Assembly: GCA_024362935.1 (NCBI GenBank)
Contig: JANCRA010000009.1
Location: 15,011,572 to 15,075,571 of the forward strand
DNA: 64,000 nucleotides
Reading direction: 5' to 3'
From: Setophaga petechia
Lineage: Eukaryota; Chordata; Aves; Passeriformes; Parulidae
How positions within the stretch are numbered: position 1 is the first letter of the stretch; the number at the start of each line of letters is the position of its first letter. The notes beneath the pieces were generated by a model that saw only the letters and a program-made list of their open reading frames with translations, was not told the DNA's origin and searched no databases. Of the stretch, positions 1 through 64,000 are shown piece by piece. The position numbers were made by a program, and so were the translations under genes.

Positions 1-59056
<59,056 letters not shown>

Positions 59057-62000
59057 GTAAGTAAGCAAATTTCGATGTAATTCTTGACAGAGGGAGGTGT
59101 TGCTAACAAGATGGCAGGTTGTCAGGCTTTCACATTAAGTTTCTCTTGCTTACCCTTAGGCGTAGCAAGACAAACAGCTCATGATAAAACACAGGTGTAT
59201 TGTGTAAAGAGTACTCCAGAGGTCTTCAGTCACAAACTGTGCAACTCAAACAGAAGTCTCAGAATGAGCAGATTCTTAGGTGAATGGGTTTGGTTCTGCT
59301 GCAAACTGGAAAAATCTACAGCATGCCATCAGGGATATAGTTAAGTTTTGAGGTATAAATACAGGAGTAACGTTTGAAGAAAACTTGTTTTTTGTTTTTT
59401 TTTCTGTCTTCATTATTGCATGGAACAGCTTTAACCACACCTGCATCGTGAGCTTGTCTATGTACAGTAGCTTTTGAGATCTAAAATCAAAAATGTTCTG
59501 CAAATGGTGGCTATGCTCTGCATCTATATGCCAAAATTAAATAGAAAAATCATATATTTGTAGATGAATCTTCCCAGGAGGTATCTTTCCATTTTGTGTG
59601 TTTCAATGTCCATATCAGTATTGGATATCACTTCATATCTGATTTCTATTAGAGATATTTGTAGGACAGATGGAAGTATACCGATGCTGTAACAGGCAGC
59701 ATCTGAAATTTGCATTTAGAATTGGCAGGTTGGGATTGGGTGGGAAATGCAAAGCCTTGGAGTACCAGAGGAGTTACTGGATATCTGCAAATCTGGTTGA
59801 AGAGGGTATTACTGCTGTGCCAAAATTATCACCTGCTAAGTGTTATTTTCCAGTTGCCTTGATGTGATTCCAACAACTTTGTGTGTAGAAAACTTTGGTT
59901 ACAGAATCCAGCTATAGACAGTATTGGAAATTTGTCAGTCAACATAAAAACTAGTGGAAGCTTTCAGAGCATGATCTTGCACCCCCAAGGTGTTTGCCTG
60001 TGACACCAAGCTCTGTGTGGTGCAGTCAGCACACTGGAGGGAAGAGATACCATCCAGAGGTATCTGGACAGGCTTGAGAGATGGGCCTGTGTGAACTTCA
60101 TAAAGTTCAACAAGGCCAAATGCAAGGTGCCAAACTTGGGTTGGGGCAGTCTCAAGCACAAATCCAGGCTGGGAGAAGAATGGATTGAGAGCAGCCCTGA
60201 GGAAAAAGACTTGGGGCTGTTGGGACAAAAAGCTCCATATGACCCGGCAATATGCACCCACAGCCGAGAAAGCCAAAGGCATCCTGGGCTGCATCCAAAG
60301 CATCACAGCTGGCAGGTTGAGGGAGATGGTTTTCCCCCTCTACTCTGCTCTCATGAGACCTGACCTGGAGTGCTGTGTTCAGCTCTGGTGCTCCCAACGC
60401 AAGAAACACATGGACCTGTTGGAATGAGTCCAGAGTAGGGCCACTAAGTTGACCAGAGGTCTGAAGCACCTCTGCTAAGAAGACAGGCTGAGAGATTTGG
60501 GGCTGTTCAGCCTGGAGAAGAGAAGGATTTGGAGAGACCTTGCAGAGTATCCAAAGGAGACCTACAAGGAAGCTAGTTGGGGACAGTTTACAAGGGCATG
60601 TAGTGATAGGAACAGGCGGGGTGACCTTAAGGTGCAAGAGGGCAGGTTTAGATTAGATGTTAGCAATGAATTCTTTGCTGTGAGGGTGGTGAGACACTGA
60701 ACAGGTAGCCCAGAGAGGCTGTGGACTCCCTATCCCTGGAGGTGTTCAGGACTGGGCTGGATGAGGCTTTAAGCAACCTGGTCAAGTGGAAGGTGTCCCT
60801 GCCCGTGGCAGGGGGGTTGAAGTGACATTATCTTTAAGGTCCATTTCAGCTCTTTTCTGTGGTTCTATGGAAGAAAAAGAAAAAAAGGAAATGGAGAACC
60901 ATGGCATGTCAGATGAGAAAAGAAACCCCTTATGTAGTTGCTGGCCTTTCAAGTGAAGAAAATGTTATCATATGATACCTCATGAATATTGAAGGTGACT
61001 GATTCTTTTGCTCAGATAACCTACATTTTCTCTAAAACATGAGTACAAACTTGTGGAGCTTCTGAACTGGTACATCAGAAATGCTTTGTATTAATGTTGC
61101 TTTCCATCTAAATTAAGTCTATGGGTTTTCTCTAAAGTACTCTTACTGCCATTTTTAATGTAGAATTGGATTTTATAGACGTTTGAATACAAAACTTATG
61201 TTTTGTTAATAATTGCCTCTAGTTGTTTCACTCTAAGGTGTCTTTAAGTACTTTTGTTGCCAATTTTTCAGTATGGGATCTCCACAGTAATATTTATTTT
61301 GTGTTGCACCTCTAACAGAAATTTTGACTTCTGTTCAACTGAGCCTAAAATTGAAGGTTCTCACACTGAAATTCTGTAGCATTATATTTAATATATTCCA
61401 CCTTTGAAATCTATTAATACTAAAAATGAGTTTTTACAAGATCCAAGTTGAGCTTAGAGCTTTTAAATATTGATACACTTCCCCCTTTGTGCAGTCCCTG
61501 TGTGACTTTTCCCTCCCACTTCTGCTCCTTGGCATGCAGCAGTAGGTGAGATGTGATCGAACAACTGTCTTTGCTTGGTTTTCAGAGATAAATTTTTTTC
61601 TAAATCATGCACTTCAGGGGAAAAATCAATCATTTCTGTTCTCTTCAGGGAACTCCTGGGAATAGAAAAGACTAATCCCTAGCTTGATTCAGCTGAATTC
61701 TTGAAACTTAGCATAATAACCTGCAAATGTCTATCCCTTATAGACTTTACCACATGCATACCACATATACTCACTTGTTTTTTCTTTTCCTAATAAAGCT
61801 TTTTGAAATAAGAATATTTTGAGCATGAGAATTACTTTTAGTGTAATTCTTGGACTCAGTTTCTGTTTAATTAAATTGGAACACCATAAAGTCTTATTGT
61901 ACAGCTCTTAACCTGGAAAAATTTCTTTCATTGGCATCTTGGAGAATTTTGAGTTGTGGGAGCAGTAAATAGGGTATCTGAAGAAGGGAAGTTGGATGAC

Positions 62001-64000
62001 CAGAGGGGCCCTGGCGGAAAAACATCTAATGAGAGACTGGATATTACAGCCAAGGAATGTTGTGTGTGTTTCTATCCATAAATCCTGTGAAAAGAAAAGC
62101 TGGGAATTGTATCAGTTGTTTATCACATGGGATTGTATTTAACAGTAGTGGAGGGACAGCATTGGAGGGAACCAGTTCTGAAGCTGTCGATAGCACTTAC
62201 TGCTGTAAAGCAATCCTGTTGATGTAAAGGGAGCTGTGAGTGTGTTCTACAGAACTTAAATGCCAGGAGTGACAGTTCTTGGTTTTACACAGATGTGTGA
62301 GTAAAAGCAAATGGATATTCCTGTGTAAGAGCCCTCAATGCTCGTGTGTCTTGATAAGATATGCCTGAAAGTGTAAGCCGAAGCTGTCCCTCCTTGCTTT
62401 TCCACTTGTTCAGGTGTACATTTTGCATGTTTCCCTGTTGGGATGTACCTGTTTGTGCCACCATGGTGTTTGTAGTATTCTTAAAAAACAAGCATAGTTT
62501 CACAGTGAAATTTGTCATCTGTTGTCAATGTCTAGACTTTCCAAATAGTCTTAGTATCCGCAGGGAAGCTTTACATACGGTTATGTTTTATATTCTAGCA
62601 GTGAATAGTGATGACCTGGAAAATGTGCTTATTTTGTTGTTAGTTTATTTTAGCTATTCTGTAGGGTAACATTACTGTCAAGGTTCTAGAAGGATCTGTT
62701 AACCTTGAGAATATTAGATTTATCCAATGACTTTCATGATCTTCATTCTTAATTGGCACATTAAGAATGTGCCACACTTCTTGAGAGTTAAAAGAAATAA
62801 GGAGATCTTTGATAGGCATCGTTATCCATTGTATTTAAATACTGATGCACCTGTAGATCTGATGTTATCTGGGAATCATGGATCTCTTAAGAAGTAAAGC
62901 TCTGACCTGGTCATTGGACTTAGCCATACTCTAGAAATAGCAGGTTTTGTTGGGTTATTGTCCAAAACTTTTTCTAATAACCATTGAGAACTCAGACTGT
63001 GTAAGGGAGAGCAACGTGAGCAGAAGGCTATTAAAAGTGAGTTGTTTATCAGCACATTTGTATTTGAGCATAGAGTATGGTTCTAGTAGTGTCCTCTGTA
63101 CTAAACTTCTCAGAAAGCTTTGCATGCATTATGACTTGCCCAGAAAGGGTTACCTTCACCTCCAGAATTCCTTCAGCATATGCACTGTGTGAGTTTTTTA
63201 TGTAAATCTATATTTCAAACTCTCAAGCACAATTACAGATTTTGAAGGTGTTGCTTTTTGGGATCCTGATTCTCTTGTGGAAGAAGGAATGTCTATACCT
63301 TGTCAGTGATGTCATGCTGATTGCTCCCAAAAAATGGGCCTGAAGATACTGGCAGCTTTTCAGACTAAAACAAAAGTTACCTAAAACTCCAGATGCTCCA
63401 AAGCATTGGTATCATGTATGCTTCAGCTGTACTAAAAGATAATAAAGTATGCAGGTACTGCTGGGAAGACAAGAACAAGCCTGGTACTGCTAATGCCATG
63501 TAGGTGCTTTGATGTTTACATCTTGTGTGTTGCACTAGAGAGGAAACTGGGGCTTTTATCTCCCCTGCTATCACCTGCCCACGTGCATTCAGACAAAGTT
63601 AATATTCTGGAAAACTGGTCAATGTCAGTAAACTCAGTTTGAGCCAGGGATCAGCTCCCTTCAGAGGGGCATCTGCTACAGTTCTCTAGTGCCTTGTGGC
63701 TAGTGAGTTACTCCAGTCTCCACTCAGCCTGGAATTGTAATCAGCTCTTCTGTCTACCACTGGGGATTTGCAAAGGAAGCTAATTAGGAAAACTAGGGAG
63801 AGAATACATTTTCTATTGTACAAAGCTTTTACTGTTGCTCAAATTTCTGTTTTTCTTAGTGTAGAAATACACATCGAGCTAATAAGTAGTTACATAAGGA
63901 ACAGAGTCTAGTAATCAGATAAGATTTCAAAAATGTTAGGTAGAAGAATTTTAGTGGTTTTTTTGTTTGTTTTTGAGGAACAAATAGGATCTTTCATAAC
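59057..64000 (+). other. ATP8A2: ATP8A2 intron after exon 22, running off the window
   Basis: At least 4.9 kb. A sense CR1 lies at about 59970-60870. I searched for the next ATP8A2 exon (an ALIIDGHTLKYAL-like product) and did not find it. The rest is AT-rich sequence without features. Confidence 0.82.
59970..60870 (+). mobile_element. CR1 LINE fragment, sense (about 0.9 kb, 3' end intact)
   Basis: On the plus strand ORF2 C-terminal coding is readable in pieces: DTKLC near 60005, MNFIKFNKAKCKVPNLGWG from 60091, LGEEWIESSPEEKDLGLL, then after a frame change YSALMRPDLECCVQLW, GLFSLEKRRIWRDLAEYPKE and FRLDVSNEFFAVRVVRH. The CR1 3' untranslated tail follows (GGCAGGGGGGTTGAAG) and ends with GGTTCTATGG at 60870, a degenerate copy of the CR1 terminal octamer. 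It is 5' truncated and frame-shifted. Confidence 0.92.

Noticed and set aside
60152..60637. 161-codon minus-strand open frame
   Set aside because: It is the antisense of the sense CR1 ORF2 remnant at 59970-60870, so it is a shadow of the repeat.

Overview
The window is vertebrate, most likely avian, nuclear DNA. It has long AT-rich introns with GT-AG splice sites, several CR1 non-LTR retrotransposon fragments of the type that dominates bird genomes, and an LTR element whose primer-binding site resembles the tRNA-Trp site of avian alpharetroviruses. The species cannot be told from the sequence. There are no operons, CRISPR arrays or bacterial features, and I found no RNA gene.

Essentially the whole window lies inside one plus-strand gene, which I identify as ATP8A2, a neuronal P4-ATPase (phospholipid flippase). 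I resolved 22 consecutive coding exons between 10215 and 59056. They total 1990 nt and give 663 complete codons after an initial split codon. All splice phases are compatible, and no in-frame stop or missing segment appears relative to the mammalian protein as I remember it. The segment runs from just before membrane helix M1, through the A domain (DGET), M3, M4 (PISL) and the phosphorylation site (DKTGT), to the nucleotide-binding domain and the TGD motif of the P domain. The 5' exons (N-terminus) and the 3' exons (GDGAND hinge, M5-M10, C-terminal tail) lie outside the window. In the exon entries, residue 1 is the first complete codon of the first exon in the window.

Region by region: 1-10214 is upstream intron. 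From 10215 to 28252 are exons 1-11 (M1, M2, A domain, M3, M4), with a CR1 fragment in intron 5. From 28253 to 32246 is intron 11, which holds a degenerate non-autonomous endogenous retrovirus (28888-30911) in the same orientation as the gene. From 32247 to 52725 are exons 12-21 (P and N domains), with a near-perfect 32-bp hairpin in intron 16 and two CR1 fragments in intron 20. From 52726 to 64000 are intron 21 with an antisense CR1, exon 22, and a final intron with a sense CR1.

The most notable non-genic items are the tRNA-Trp-primed LTR element with an unrecognised 1.4-kb body, the intron 16 hairpin, and the inverted CR1 pair flanking exon 22. I do not see evidence of a new biological system; this is mainly one conserved gene with its intronic repeats.
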